DNA from: Kiritimatiellaeota bacterium B1221
GTDB lineage: Bacteria > Verrucomicrobiota > Kiritimatiellia > SS1-B-03-39 > UBA6053
Assembly (NCBI GenBank): GCA_029269125.1
Contig: JARHXX010000004.1
Location: forward strand, 62,001-126,000
Direction of reading: 5' to 3'
DNA length: 64,000 bases
The first letter of the stretch is position 1; each line of letters starts with the position of its first letter. The notes beneath the pieces are model-generated. The model was not told the origin of the DNA. It worked only from the letters and a program-made list of their open reading frames with translations, and did not search any database. This document shows positions 8,981 through 17,016 of this stretch, piece after piece. The translations under genes were made by a program, and so were the position numbers.

Positions 8981-9368
8981 ACCGTTCTGCCTGCGCGGGG
9001 TCCGGTAAGGGACAGCTTTCGTTTTTTCCGAACCATTGATAGCGGTGACGGGATATCCATCGGTAAACCGGTCGGTGCATCCAGCCGGGTAAATAGCGGC
9101 ATCCGTAAAACCAGCGCCAAGGCCAACGCAAATATTTGCAAATTCTGAAGGCGGCCTCGGATCCGGTATAGGCTTCACGGTTTAGTATCAGCACCATGGC
9201 ATCGATCGTCGGGGGGAGGGCAAAGGCCCGAAGTTGTGTTTGTCCGGTTTCAGATTGCAGGGAGCTGAAACGTAATTCCGCGAATTTTTCATGGCGCAGA
9301 ATAAAACGCACCGAGCGCTGACAGAGCGTGCAGGGACCATCAAAAAGCACCAGCGGGTGCTTGCTCAT
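8973..9368 (-). CDS. DCC family thiol-disulfide oxidoreductase-like protein (DUF393)
   Basis: The 131-residue product begins with LVLFDGPCTLCQRSVRFIL, containing the D-G-x-C-x-x-C element that names the DCC family. Members resemble thioredoxin-fold proteins; physiological substrates are mostly unknown. The C-terminal half is rich in Trp and Arg (YLRWPWRWFYGCRYL), suggesting membrane contact. Its ATG overlaps the stop of an upstream 48-residue membrane protein as ATGA. Its 3' end overlaps panC tail to tail by eight bases. Confidence 0.85.
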   Translation of the reverse strand: MSKHPLVLFDGPCTLCQRSVRFILRHEKFAELRFSSLQSETGQTQLRAFALPPTIDAMVLILNREAYTGSEAAFRICKYLRWPWRWFYGCRYLPGWMHRPVYRWISRHRYQWFGKNESCPLPDPAQAERFI

Positions 9369-9511
9369 GGGGAAGAAGGCGCCGTTTTGGCGGGTGCCAC
9401 AACCGTGTGTCCTGAATCGGTCATGGTCCGTTCCAACAGTTCTGCCACCAACCAGAGGACGACCAGAAGGACGAAGAAAGGAATCATTTGTTTGAGAACT
9501 TCACGAAGCAT
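9365..9511 (-). CDS. Small single-pass membrane protein, 48 residues
   Basis: A short frame opens with ATG at 9509-9511 and encodes a Lys-containing start, a strongly hydrophobic helix (MIPFFVLLVVLWLVAELLE) and a short polar tail ending in TAPSSP. Its TGA stop overlaps the ATG of the DCC-family gene in the arrangement ATGA, which is a common sign of coupled translation and is the main argument that this is a real gene. I recognise no family. It could serve as a membrane anchor or partner for the DCC protein; that is inference only. Confidence 0.55.
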   Translation of the reverse strand: MLREVLKQMIPFFVLLVVLWLVAELLERTMTDSGHTVVAPAKTAPSSP

Positions 9512-9548
9512 TGTAGGATGAGTGTATCATGAAATGGAGAATTTGCGA

Positions 9549-10385
9549 ATGAGAATTTTAGTTGCGGGCACGGGTTTTACCGGGAGCCGGATTTTGACGG
9601 CCCTGCGGAAGTCGGGCCATGAGGTGCTGGGACTGAACCGCCGCGGAGAAGGTTCGGGGATTTTGGCCGGGGATGTGCTGGTTCCTGAAAGCTTAAAAAA
9701 ACTGAAAACACTTCCGGCTTTTGATTTGCTGATTTCAACCTTGTCCGGCTCCGGTCAACGAGATCCGGAACGGTATCGGTCGATCTATGTGGACGGTCCC
9801 CGCCGGATGATGGACCAAATGATTTGGCGGGGAGCCCCCCAGGTTTGGATGCTGGGGAGCACCGGTGTCTACGGGGTGGGGGACGGTCGCTGGGTGGATG
9901 AAACGACGCCCGCCGAGCCGGTGCACCGTACCGGTCAGGTACAGGTCGATGCGGAACAAGCGCTGCAGGCCCATTGTGACCAAACCTGTGTCTTGCGGTT
10001 AAGCGGATTGTATGGTCCGGGCCGGACCCGATTGATTCGGCAAGCGCTGCGCAAACGGCCCTTTTTGAAACCGGAGCTTTGGGCGAATCAGATTCATGCG
10101 GATGACGTGGCGGGTCTGGTTGCCTTCTTGGTGGACAGAGAAACCGCGCCGCCTACCCGCTTGCTGGTGAGTGATTGCCAACCCGCCCCGCGCAAAGAAA
10201 TTTTTGAGTGGGTCCGCAAAGAAATGAATCTTCCGGAAGGGTTATACGATGAAGATCATCCGGTGCGGGCCGGTGCGGACCGCGGGAATAAACGGGTGGA
10301 CAGTTCGAAGATGCAGGCGTTGGGGTATAAATTGAAGTATCCCGGTTTCAGGGACGGGTTGGGGGAATTAATGGGTAACTTTTGA
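9549..10385 (+). CDS. NAD-dependent epimerase/dehydratase family protein (SDR)
   Basis: A 278-residue extended short-chain dehydrogenase. The N-terminal dinucleotide site is VAGTGFTGSRILTAL; LGSTGVYG holds the active-site Ser/Thr and Tyr region. The compact form without a long C-terminal domain resembles the YeeZ/YbjT-like group of nucleotide-sugar-epimerase relatives whose substrates are unknown. The frame is open from 9522, but the ATG at 9549 is preceded by GGAGA at a suitable distance and starts right at the beta strand of the Rossmann fold, so it is preferred. Confidence 0.85.
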   Translation: MRILVAGTGFTGSRILTALRKSGHEVLGLNRRGEGSGILAGDVLVPESLKKLKTLPAFDLLISTLSGSGQRDPERYRSIYVDGPRRMMDQMIWRGAPQVWMLGSTGVYGVGDGRWVDETTPAEPVHRTGQVQVDAEQALQAHCDQTCVLRLSGLYGPGRTRLIRQALRKRPFLKPELWANQIHADDVAGLVAFLVDRETAPPTRLLVSDCQPAPRKEIFEWVRKEMNLPEGLYDEDHPVRAGADRGNKRVDSSKMQALGYKLKYPGFRDGLGELMGNF

Positions 10386-10501
10386 TCCGCATCCTGACCT
10401 TATGCCTCCTCATTTTGCCGGGAATGGCATTTTCTCTTGGGAGTATCAGTATGAGGATGGGTAAGACGGGGAGGAAGAAGATGGACATCACCTTCCAAAA
10501 G

Positions 10502-10534
10502 AAAACCCACTTTCCGCGGTTTGCGGAAAGTGGG
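10502..10534 (-). terminator. Rho-independent terminator of mscS
   Basis: A perfect 12-bp stem (10506-10517 with 10523-10534) with a five-base loop. Read on the minus strand it is followed by TTTTCTTTTGG, giving a convincing terminator 32 bases after the mscS stop codon. Confidence 0.8.
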
Positions 10535-10566
10535 GCGGGAACGTTCTCTTGATGAGAGCGCGGGGA

Positions 10567-11376
10567 TTAGCCCACTTGATGCATATGTACATCCTGCTGA
10601 GGGAAGGGAATCGAGATGCCTTCTTTGTCGAAGCGTTTTTTGATCTCTTCCGTCAGTGCGAATTTTACCGGCCAGTAGTCGGCGGTATTGACCCAGGGGC
10701 GCACCACCAGATTGACGGAACTGTCCGCGAGCTCGGCCACCCCAATGGTGGGTTCGGGTTCGGGCAGAATTCGGCTTTCTCCGGCCAGGATGTCCTGTAG
10801 GGTTGTTTTAACTTTATCCAAGTCGTCGCCATAGCCGACACCGACCACCAAATCGATACGGCGGGTCTCATTGGCGGAGTAGTTGGTGATGTTTCCTCCG
10901 GTGACCGAGGAATTCGGCACGATGACTTTTTTGTTATCGCCGGTTTTTAATTCGGTATTAAAGATGCCGATTTCTTCGATGATGCCGGCGACGCCGCCTG
11001 CTTCCACAAAATCCCCCACTTTGAAAGGCTTGAAGATGATCATGAGAACACCGGAGGCGAAGTTGGCTAAAGATCCTTGTAAAGCCAAACCAACGGCCAA
11101 ACCAGCAGCACCCAAAATGGCTACGAAAGAGCCCGTGGGAATGTCTAAAGCCCCCATGGCTGAAATAACCACAAAAGCCATCAGGGCTACATAAGAAACA
11201 CTGGCGGTGAATTTCACCAGTGTTTCGTCAATTTTGGCATGACGCATGCCTTTTGTGATGAGGGATCTGATGATGCCGGCAATAATGCGGCCGATTAATA
11301 AAATCGCGAGGGCGGCTAGCACTTTGGGGCCAAAGGCGATTGCCAGTTCTTTAGCGCGTACAGTCAATTCTTCCAT
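10567..11376 (-). CDS. Small-conductance mechanosensitive channel, MscS family
   Basis: MscS channels open under membrane tension and release solutes on hypo-osmotic shock. The 269-residue protein has about three N-terminal membrane helices; the pore-lining helix is visible as the Gly/Ala-rich AILGAAGLAVGLALQGSLAN, followed by the beta domain motif FKPFKVGDFVE and VPNSSVTGGNITNYS. The size matches the short E. coli-type channel. It is divergent from a porin-betaine transporter operon, a functionally sensible pairing: release on downshift and uptake on upshift. A terminator follows. Confidence 0.95.
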   Translation of the reverse strand: MEELTVRAKELAIAFGPKVLAALAILLIGRIIAGIIRSLITKGMRHAKIDETLVKFTASVSYVALMAFVVISAMGALDIPTGSFVAILGAAGLAVGLALQGSLANFASGVLMIIFKPFKVGDFVEAGGVAGIIEEIGIFNTELKTGDNKKVIVPNSSVTGGNITNYSANETRRIDLVVGVGYGDDLDKVKTTLQDILAGESRILPEPEPTIGVAELADSSVNLVVRPWVNTADYWPVKFALTEEIKKRFDKEGISIPFPQQDVHMHQVG

Positions 11377-11714
11377 TTTTGATTCCTGTTATAGGGGTTA
11401 TATTCGAGTATATAAGTTGCATATAGGCGATAATGGCAGTTTAGAAAGTCATATTTTAAGAATATATGATTTTCAGAGCTATCTTGTTGACTCGGAGGGG
11501 CTGAGTTGTTTCCTCTTTAAGCTGACATGCAAATACAACCTCGTCTTTTTGTGCTGATGAGGATGGATCTTCGGTCTGGAAGCGCTCAGTGCTCGACCGT
11601 CATTTAGTTATGCGCGCCACGTTTGTTGGTGCATCCGTTTTCGATGGCCTCTGCAATCTTGCGGGAATTTCTTTGGACGAGGAATTGAACCCCAGCCCCT
11701 TCCCAGGAGAAATG
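11377..11714. other. Divergent intergenic region, mscS / porin operon
   Basis: This 338-base stretch must hold the promoters of mscS (minus) and of the porin-ABC operon (plus). It is AT-rich next to mscS, with a near-palindrome at 11446-11470 (TCATAT arms around TTTTAAGAA) that could be a regulator site. The half nearest the porin is less AT-rich and ends in AGGAGA before two adjacent ATG codons. I could not settle on a -35/-10 pair. No coding sequence or known RNA fold was recognised. Confidence 0.5.
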
Positions 11715-12929
11715 ATGCCGCTAACGAAATTTTCACTTTTATTCCTTGCCACCGGTTTAGCGGCTTTATCCGCAGCTGCGATTGAAATAGGCGATTTTGA
11801 AATCGGCGGGGCCATTCGCGCAAATTATATTTATGGAGATTACAGCCCCAGTGGAGGGGACGAGGCGCAGCGGGGAGACAATGGAGGCGATTTCGAGCTG
11901 GATGTCTTTCGCATCAATCTTGATTATGAAAAAGGTTCGTTTGTGGGCAAAGCGGAATACCGCTGGTATAACGGCTACAATTTTTTGCATACAGGTTGGG
12001 TGGGGTACAATTTTGAAGACGGTTCACAAGTGCAGGTGGGACTTAACCGGGTACCGTTTGGCGTGGGGGCCTATGGGCCGGCGAACAGTTGGTTTTTTGA
12101 TCAGCATTATTATGTGGGGCTTTCGGATGACATGGATGTGGGGGTTAAATACACCCGGAGTTATGATCATTGGGTTGTGGCGCTGGCGTATTACCTCCGG
12201 GCGGAAAATAGTTTTGTGGGCGCTTCCGAAGAGAGTGCCCGCTATAGTTACGATATTGTGGACAACGGCTCTCCCTACAGCCACTATTCGGAAGAGCATC
12301 AGTTTAATGTGCGGATGATCTACAAAACGCTACATGAAACCCTGCCGACCGATGTCGGGATTTCTTTGCAGTGGGGACAGTTGGCCGCCGATGGTGAATT
12401 TGCGGAGGACAGTGAGGCTTATGCGATATCCGTCCACAGTAAAACCCTCTATGAAAATTGGACGCTGATGCTTCAGTTGACCCAGTATGATTATCAAGCG
12501 GATTACAAGGAAAGTGCTGCCGATGAAAACGGGATCCCGCTCGATGATGATTTGATTACCATGGGCGCGTATGATTTTGCCTGGCCGGTGGCGGGCAAAG
12601 GGCTGATTCCTTCGGTGGCGCTGAGTTACAAGATGACGCCGGAGATCGAATGGATCGACAGCATTACCTTTTATAATGACTATTCGGTGATCCTTAAAGA
12701 TGCAGACGGGTTGAACGACTCCGGTTTGAATGTCACCGGCATGGCCATTGCCCGTGGTGGTTGGTATATTTATGTCGATTATGCCGTTTCCAACGGAAAC
12801 TATTTTGTGGGGGACGAAGGCGATGTCTACGGGGACAGCTACCTGGACTCCACGGTGGGGGATTTTGGTGCAAATGCCAACGATGAATGGAAAGGCCGTT
12901 TTAACATTAACTTTGGCTACTACTTCTAG
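11715..12929 (+). CDS. Outer-membrane porin-like beta-barrel protein
   Basis: After a clear signal peptide (MPLTKFSLLFLATGLAALSAAA) the 404-residue product is built of alternating hydrophobic/polar strands rich in Tyr, Asp and Gly, and it ends in NINFGYYF, the C-terminal aromatic residue expected for barrel insertion. The strands RINLDYEKGSFVGKAEYRWY and QVQVGLNRVPFGVG resemble phosphate/carbohydrate-selective porins. AGGAGA precedes two adjacent ATGs (11712 and 11715); the second gives better spacing. Only nine bases separate it from the ATPase gene of a glycine-betaine-type ABC transporter, so it is likely the outer-membrane entry route for the same solute. The solute itself is inferred. 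Confidence 0.85.
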   Translation: MPLTKFSLLFLATGLAALSAAAIEIGDFEIGGAIRANYIYGDYSPSGGDEAQRGDNGGDFELDVFRINLDYEKGSFVGKAEYRWYNGYNFLHTGWVGYNFEDGSQVQVGLNRVPFGVGAYGPANSWFFDQHYYVGLSDDMDVGVKYTRSYDHWVVALAYYLRAENSFVGASEESARYSYDIVDNGSPYSHYSEEHQFNVRMIYKTLHETLPTDVGISLQWGQLAADGEFAEDSEAYAISVHSKTLYENWTLMLQLTQYDYQADYKESAADENGIPLDDDLITMGAYDFAWPVAGKGLIPSVALSYKMTPEIEWIDSITFYNDYSVILKDADGLNDSGLNVTGMAIARGGWYIYVDYAVSNGNYFVGDEGDVYGDSYLDSTVGDFGANANDEWKGRFNINFGYYF

Positions 12930-12938
12930 GGGGATTTC

Positions 12939-14201
12939 ATGTCACTTATTAATATTCAGGGGTTGTACAAGGTCTTTGGTCCGGATCCGGATCGGGTCTT
13001 TCCGTTGCTGGAGAAGGGACTGAGCAAAGCTGAAATTTTGGACAAAACGGGCTGTACGATCGGAATCAATAACGCCTGTTTCGAAATTGAACGCAAAGAG
13101 GTTTTTGTAATCATGGGACTTTCCGGAAGTGGAAAGTCCACTGTGATTCGTTGTCTGAACCGTTTAATCGAACCCACCCGCGGGATCATCGAAATTGACG
13201 GCGACGATGTGATGAAGATGGACAAGGAGGCTTTACTGGCCTGCCGCCGCAAAACCATGTCTATGGTATTTCAACACTTCGGACTGTTACCGCAGCGCAC
13301 CGTGATCCGCAATGTGGAATACGGTTTGGAAGTCGCGGGAGTGGACAAAGAAACCCGTCGCGGGAAAGCGCTGACCTCTCTGGAACTGGTCGGGCTCAAA
13401 GGGTACGAGGAAAGTTTTCCTTCCGAGCTGAGTGGGGGCATGCAACAACGGGTGGGCCTGGCCCGCGCGCTGGCCAGCGATCCGGAAATCTTATTGATGG
13501 ATGAGGCGTTCAGTGCGCTGGATCCGTTAATCCGTGCCAATATGCAGGACGAATTACTCGAGTTGCAGGCCACGATGCACAAGACCATTGTGTTTATCAC
13601 CCATGATTTGGATGAAGCTTTGAAAATTGGCGACCGGATCGCGATTATGAAAGATGGCGAAGTGGTGCAGGTGGGCACCCCGGAGGAGATTCTTTCTGCG
13701 CCGGCAAATGATTATGTTGAGGCTTTTGTCGAGAATGTGGATAAAAGCAAAGTGATCACGGCTGCTTCCGTGATGCGGAAACCCCAGACCATCACGGTTC
13801 CGAAAGACGGACCGCATGTGGCGGTCCGGGCGATGGAGCGGGCGGGGATCTCCAGTATTTTTGCGGTGGATAAAAACCGTCAGTTTCAAGGTCTGCTGTT
13901 GATTGATGACGCGGTAAAACTGGAACGCGAAGATGCCAAGGATGTTTGTGGCGCCTTGCAAACCGATCTTTATGTCGCGGATCCGGATACCCCGGTGGCG
14001 GATTTGCTCTCCCGGGCGATGACTGCAAAATTTCCGATTTCGATTTTGGATGATCAACAACGTTTAAAAGGTATTGTCGATCGTGCAACGGTACTTGGAG
14101 AGGTGTTGGGGGAAGGGCATGAGGATACAGCGACGGTGCCCTTGGAGGCCGTGCTTTCTGAAAGCCAACAAATAACTGTAGAGGAGGGGGACCATGAATA
14201 A
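12939..14201 (+). CDS. proV: Glycine betaine/proline-type ABC transporter ATP-binding protein
   Basis: The 420-residue ATPase has a Walker A (GLSGSGKST), Q-loop (MVFQHFGLLP), signature (LSGGMQQRVGLARAL), Walker B (ILLMDEAFSALD) and switch His (FITHDLDEAL). A C-terminal region from about residue 280 contains two CBS-like repeats, as in ProV/OpuAA where they sense ionic strength. The N-terminus with an insertion before the Walker A (FPLLEKGLSKAEIL) is also typical of this subfamily. It overlaps proW by eight bases and follows the porin by nine, so all act together. Confidence 0.95.
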   Translation: MSLINIQGLYKVFGPDPDRVFPLLEKGLSKAEILDKTGCTIGINNACFEIERKEVFVIMGLSGSGKSTVIRCLNRLIEPTRGIIEIDGDDVMKMDKEALLACRRKTMSMVFQHFGLLPQRTVIRNVEYGLEVAGVDKETRRGKALTSLELVGLKGYEESFPSELSGGMQQRVGLARALASDPEILLMDEAFSALDPLIRANMQDELLELQATMHKTIVFITHDLDEALKIGDRIAIMKDGEVVQVGTPEEILSAPANDYVEAFVENVDKSKVITAASVMRKPQTITVPKDGPHVAVRAMERAGISSIFAVDKNRQFQGLLLIDDAVKLEREDAKDVCGALQTDLYVADPDTPVADLLSRAMTAKFPISILDDQQRLKGIVDRATVLGEVLGEGHEDTATVPLEAVLSESQQITVEEGDHE

Positions 14202-15033
14202 AATTGAAATAGGTGACGGTTTTGAGTCGGTGATTGAGTGGATGACGGACAACGGGGAAGTTGTTTTTGACGGTATTGTGACAGGGGTTGAGTTTGTCTT
14301 GGACCTGCTTAAATGGATCCTGCATTTTCCGCCGGCGTGGGTATTAATTCTCCTTGCCGGTTTGTTGGCCTGGCGGGTGAGCGGAAAGGGATTGGCGATT
14401 TTTAGTCTGGCTGGTTTTTTTCTGATTCAGAATTTGGGTTTTTGGGAGCCGACCATGGATACTTTGGCGCTGGTCATCACCGCAGTGCTGATCGCATTGA
14501 TCATCGGGGTGCCGCTGGGCATTGGGTCGGCCAAAAATGAAACGCTCAACCGGGTGGTGCGTCCGGTTCTGGATTTTATGCAGACCTTGCCTGCCTTTGT
14601 CTACTTAATACCGGCAGTACTGTTTTTTCAATTGGGTGAAGTGCCGGGGGTGATTGCCACGCTTATCTTTGCGTTGCCGCCCTGCGTGCGTTTTACCGGT
14701 TTAGGGATTCGCCAGGTGCCGGCGGATATCCATGATGCGGCCATCTCTTTCGGATCCAGTCCGCGTCAGTTACTGTTCAAAGCCGAACTGCCGGTCGCAC
14801 TTCCCACCATGATGGCGGGGGTGAATCAAACCATTATGCTCGCGCTCTCCATGGTGGTGATCTGCGGAATGATTGGTGCGGGGGGACTGGGAAACGAAGT
14901 GCTGAAAGGCATTACCCAAATGAAGATCGATCTCGGATTCGAGGCAGGGATTTGCATCGTGATTTTAGCTATTTTTCTCGACCGTATCACACAGGAACTC
15001 GGAAAGTCCGGACGTTCTGAACCACATGCTTAA
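14194..15033 (+). CDS. proW: Glycine betaine/proline-type ABC transporter permease
   Basis: A 279-residue inner-membrane permease with an amphipathic N-terminal extension and about six to seven membrane helices. The coupling loop IHDAAISFGSSPRQLLFKAELPVALP is the EAA-type element that docks the ATPase. The conserved ProW stretches LDFMQTLPAFVYLIP and MIGAGGLGNEVLKGI are present. The start overlaps the end of proV by eight bases. Substrate specificity (betaine, choline, proline betaine or similar) cannot be read from the permease alone. Confidence 0.95.
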   Translation: MNKIEIGDGFESVIEWMTDNGEVVFDGIVTGVEFVLDLLKWILHFPPAWVLILLAGLLAWRVSGKGLAIFSLAGFFLIQNLGFWEPTMDTLALVITAVLIALIIGVPLGIGSAKNETLNRVVRPVLDFMQTLPAFVYLIPAVLFFQLGEVPGVIATLIFALPPCVRFTGLGIRQVPADIHDAAISFGSSPRQLLFKAELPVALPTMMAGVNQTIMLALSMVVICGMIGAGGLGNEVLKGITQMKIDLGFEAGICIVILAIFLDRITQELGKSGRSEPHA

Positions 15034-15054
15034 TTACGAACAACAGGAAAACAT

Positions 15055-15939
15055 ATGAAAAAACGACTCAAGAATTTATCCCGAACCGCCTTGCTGGGGC
15101 TGGGCCTCGCTTGTGGCTTCAGCGCCTGTAGTCCGCAATCCGGCGGTACGCCGGCCAAAACCGCAAAGCTCTCCTACGTCAATTGGGCTGAAGGGGTGGC
15201 TTACACGCATCTGGCCAAAGTGGTGCTGGAAGAGAAACTCGGATACGAGGTGGAAATTACATCTGCGGATGTGGGGCCCGCCTATACCGCGGTAGCACAG
15301 GGCAGTCACGATGCCTACATGGAATGCTGGCCGTCTCTGCATGCGGATTATCTCGAAAAATTCAGTGAAAAGCTCATCGACCTCGGTTCGGTTTACGAAG
15401 GCGCAGAAACCGGTTTGGCTGTTCCCGCCTACGTAACCATTGACACCCTGGAAGAGTTGAAAGGGAATGAAGAGAAGTTTGATGGCAAAATTACCGGGGT
15501 CGACGCCGGTGCCGGCATGATGCAGAAGACGGAAAACGAATTAATTCCGGCCTATGGATTGGATATTGAACTGCTTGCCTCCAGTGGACCCGCCATGACT
15601 GCCGCCCTTAAAGATGCGGTGGAAAGTGAAGAATGGATTGTGGTCACCGCCTGGAAACCCCATTGGATGTTCGGTCGTTGGGATCTCAAATTTCTTGAGC
15701 AGTCTGAAGACAAAGTGATGTGGAAGAAAGACAACATCAAGATCATTGGCCGGGCCGGAATACAGGAAGACAAACCTGAACTTGCGGCTTTCCTTCAAGC
15801 CATGTTTTTCACCGATGCCCAGCTCGCGGACCTGATGCTGAAAGTGCAGGAATCAGACGGGGACGTGGAAGAGGTTGCCCGGCAATGGATGAACGACAAC
15901 CCCAGCGTTATCGACGCTTGGCTTCCGGAAATTGAATAA
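15055..15939 (+). CDS. proX: Glycine betaine-type substrate-binding lipoprotein
   Basis: A 294-residue periplasmic binding protein of the ProX/OpuAC group. The N-terminus (MKKRLKNLSRTALLGLGLA) is a lipoprotein-like signal with Cys25 in FSAC as the probable lipidation site. The mature part shows NWAEGVAYTHLAKVVLEEK and ECWPSLHADY, and Trp residues in WKPHWMF suited to cation-pi binding of a quaternary amine. It is the last gene of the porin-proV-proW-proX run, 21 bases after the permease. Assignment to osmoprotectant uptake is by family; the exact ligand is open. Confidence 0.92.
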   Translation: MKKRLKNLSRTALLGLGLACGFSACSPQSGGTPAKTAKLSYVNWAEGVAYTHLAKVVLEEKLGYEVEITSADVGPAYTAVAQGSHDAYMECWPSLHADYLEKFSEKLIDLGSVYEGAETGLAVPAYVTIDTLEELKGNEEKFDGKITGVDAGAGMMQKTENELIPAYGLDIELLASSGPAMTAALKDAVESEEWIVVTAWKPHWMFGRWDLKFLEQSEDKVMWKKDNIKIIGRAGIQEDKPELAAFLQAMFFTDAQLADLMLKVQESDGDVEEVARQWMNDNPSVIDAWLPEIE

Positions 15940-16006
15940 AAATTCATGCAGAGGGGGATTGACTCTAGGCGATTTCCCGTTATCTATCTCTCCTCTGCTT
16001 ACACGT

Positions 16007-16093
16007 GCACCCGTGGTGGAACTGGCAGACACGCTAGATTCAGGTTCTAGTGCTCGCAAGAGCGTGGAGGTTCGAATCCTCTCGGGTGTACCA
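16007..16093 (+). tRNA. tRNA-Leu (anticodon CAG)
   Basis: The acceptor arms GCACCCG and CGGGTGT pair, with a G-U at the end. The anticodon stem CTAGA/TCTAG encloses TTCAGGT, giving anticodon CAG. A long class II variable arm (TGCTCGCAAGAGCG) and GGTTCGAATCC T-arm are present, and the 3' CCA is encoded. All features fit tRNA-Leu. Confidence 0.97.
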
Positions 16094-16100
16094 TTATTTT

Positions 16101-16129
16101 AAAACCTCCGCTTCGGCGGAGGTTTTTTT
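16101..16129 (+). terminator. Bidirectional terminator after tRNA-Leu
   Basis: An 11-bp perfect stem (16101-16111 with 16116-16126) closed by a TTCG tetraloop runs into a T-tract on plus; the A-run at its 5' side gives a T-tract on minus. It therefore ends both the tRNA-Leu transcript and the convergent dehydrogenase operon, whose stop codon lies at its edge. Confidence 0.9.
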
Positions 16130-17012
16130 ATTGGGGAAAATCGTAGTGTTTAAACAGGGCCTGGGTGCCGAGGTTTTCGAATCCTTTGGCTGCCAGTGAT
16201 TTGTAGAGGGTTTTGGCCAGGTCGAGTCCGGGTGTTTTGAGTGTCATGGCTTCGGCGGATTCGAGGGCCAGAGTCATGTCTTTGATGAAATGTTTGATAT
16301 AGAAGCCGGGGGCGAAATCACCGTCGATCATTTTGGGGGCTAAATGGGATAAGGACCAGCTTCCGGCCGCGCCGGTGGCAATACTTTTTAATACGGTTTC
16401 CGGATCCAGTCCGGCTTTTCTTGCGTAGGCGATGGATTCGCAGACGCCCATCATGGTGCTGGCAATGGCAATTTGATTACACATTTTGCAGTGCTGACCT
16501 GCTCCAGCCCGGCCCTGATAGACGATGTTGCTCCCCATTAATTTGAACAGAGGCAATACCTGCTGAAATATTTCAGCTTCTCCACCCACCATGATGGAAA
16601 GGCGGGCTTCCCGGGCCCCGATGTCTCCTCCTGAGACCGGGGCATCCAGGGCGGCTCCCCGGTGGGTGAGGGCGGCTTCGGAAATTTGTTTGGCAAGTTC
16701 AGGGCTGGAGGTGGTTAAATCAATGAGGACCGTACCCGGTTTCATGTTTTCGATAATCCCTTTCGCTCCGAAGTAGATTTCCCTTACATCTTCGGGAAAG
16801 CCGACCATGGTGAAGATCACATCCGAGTCTGCCGAAAGCTCCGCCACACTTTCGCACCAGCGCGCACCTTTGGTCAGCAGCCCTGCCGCTTTGGCGGGAC
16901 TGCGGGTATAGACGTTTAGTTTGTAGCCCGCCGCCAGTAAATGACCGGCCATACTTTGGCCCATGACACCGGTGCCGATAAATCCCAGAATGGTATTTTT
17001 TGAAGTGATCAT
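16128..17012 (-). CDS. 3-hydroxyisobutyrate dehydrogenase family NAD(P) oxidoreductase
   Basis: A 294-residue beta-hydroxyacid dehydrogenase. The N-terminal Rossmann site is GFIGTGVMGQSMAGHLL, the substrate-binding motif is LDAPVSGGDIGAREA, and the catalytic Lys lies in GAGQHCKMCNQI. The family includes 3-hydroxyisobutyrate dehydrogenase, tartronate-semialdehyde reductase (GarR/GlxR) and GLYR1-like enzymes; the sequence does not decide among them. It starts four bases after the stop of an exported lipoprotein-like gene, so they share a transcript though no functional link is evident. Confidence 0.9.
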   Translation of the reverse strand: MITSKNTILGFIGTGVMGQSMAGHLLAAGYKLNVYTRSPAKAAGLLTKGARWCESVAELSADSDVIFTMVGFPEDVREIYFGAKGIIENMKPGTVLIDLTTSSPELAKQISEAALTHRGAALDAPVSGGDIGAREARLSIMVGGEAEIFQQVLPLFKLMGSNIVYQGRAGAGQHCKMCNQIAIASTMMGVCESIAYARKAGLDPETVLKSIATGAAGSWSLSHLAPKMIDGDFAPGFYIKHFIKDMTLALESAEAMTLKTPGLDLAKTLYKSLAAKGFENLGTQALFKHYDFPQ

Positions 17013-17016
17013 TTTT

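Noticed and set aside
10382..10552. 56-codon frame starting TTG, overlapping the epimerase stop, with a signal-like start
   Set aside because: It contains the entire mscS terminator stem, uses a rare start and has no recognisable ribosome site; more likely chance.
16007..16093. tRNA-Leu as an integration site of a genomic island
   Set aside because: No integrase gene and no second copy of the tRNA 3' end were seen nearby.
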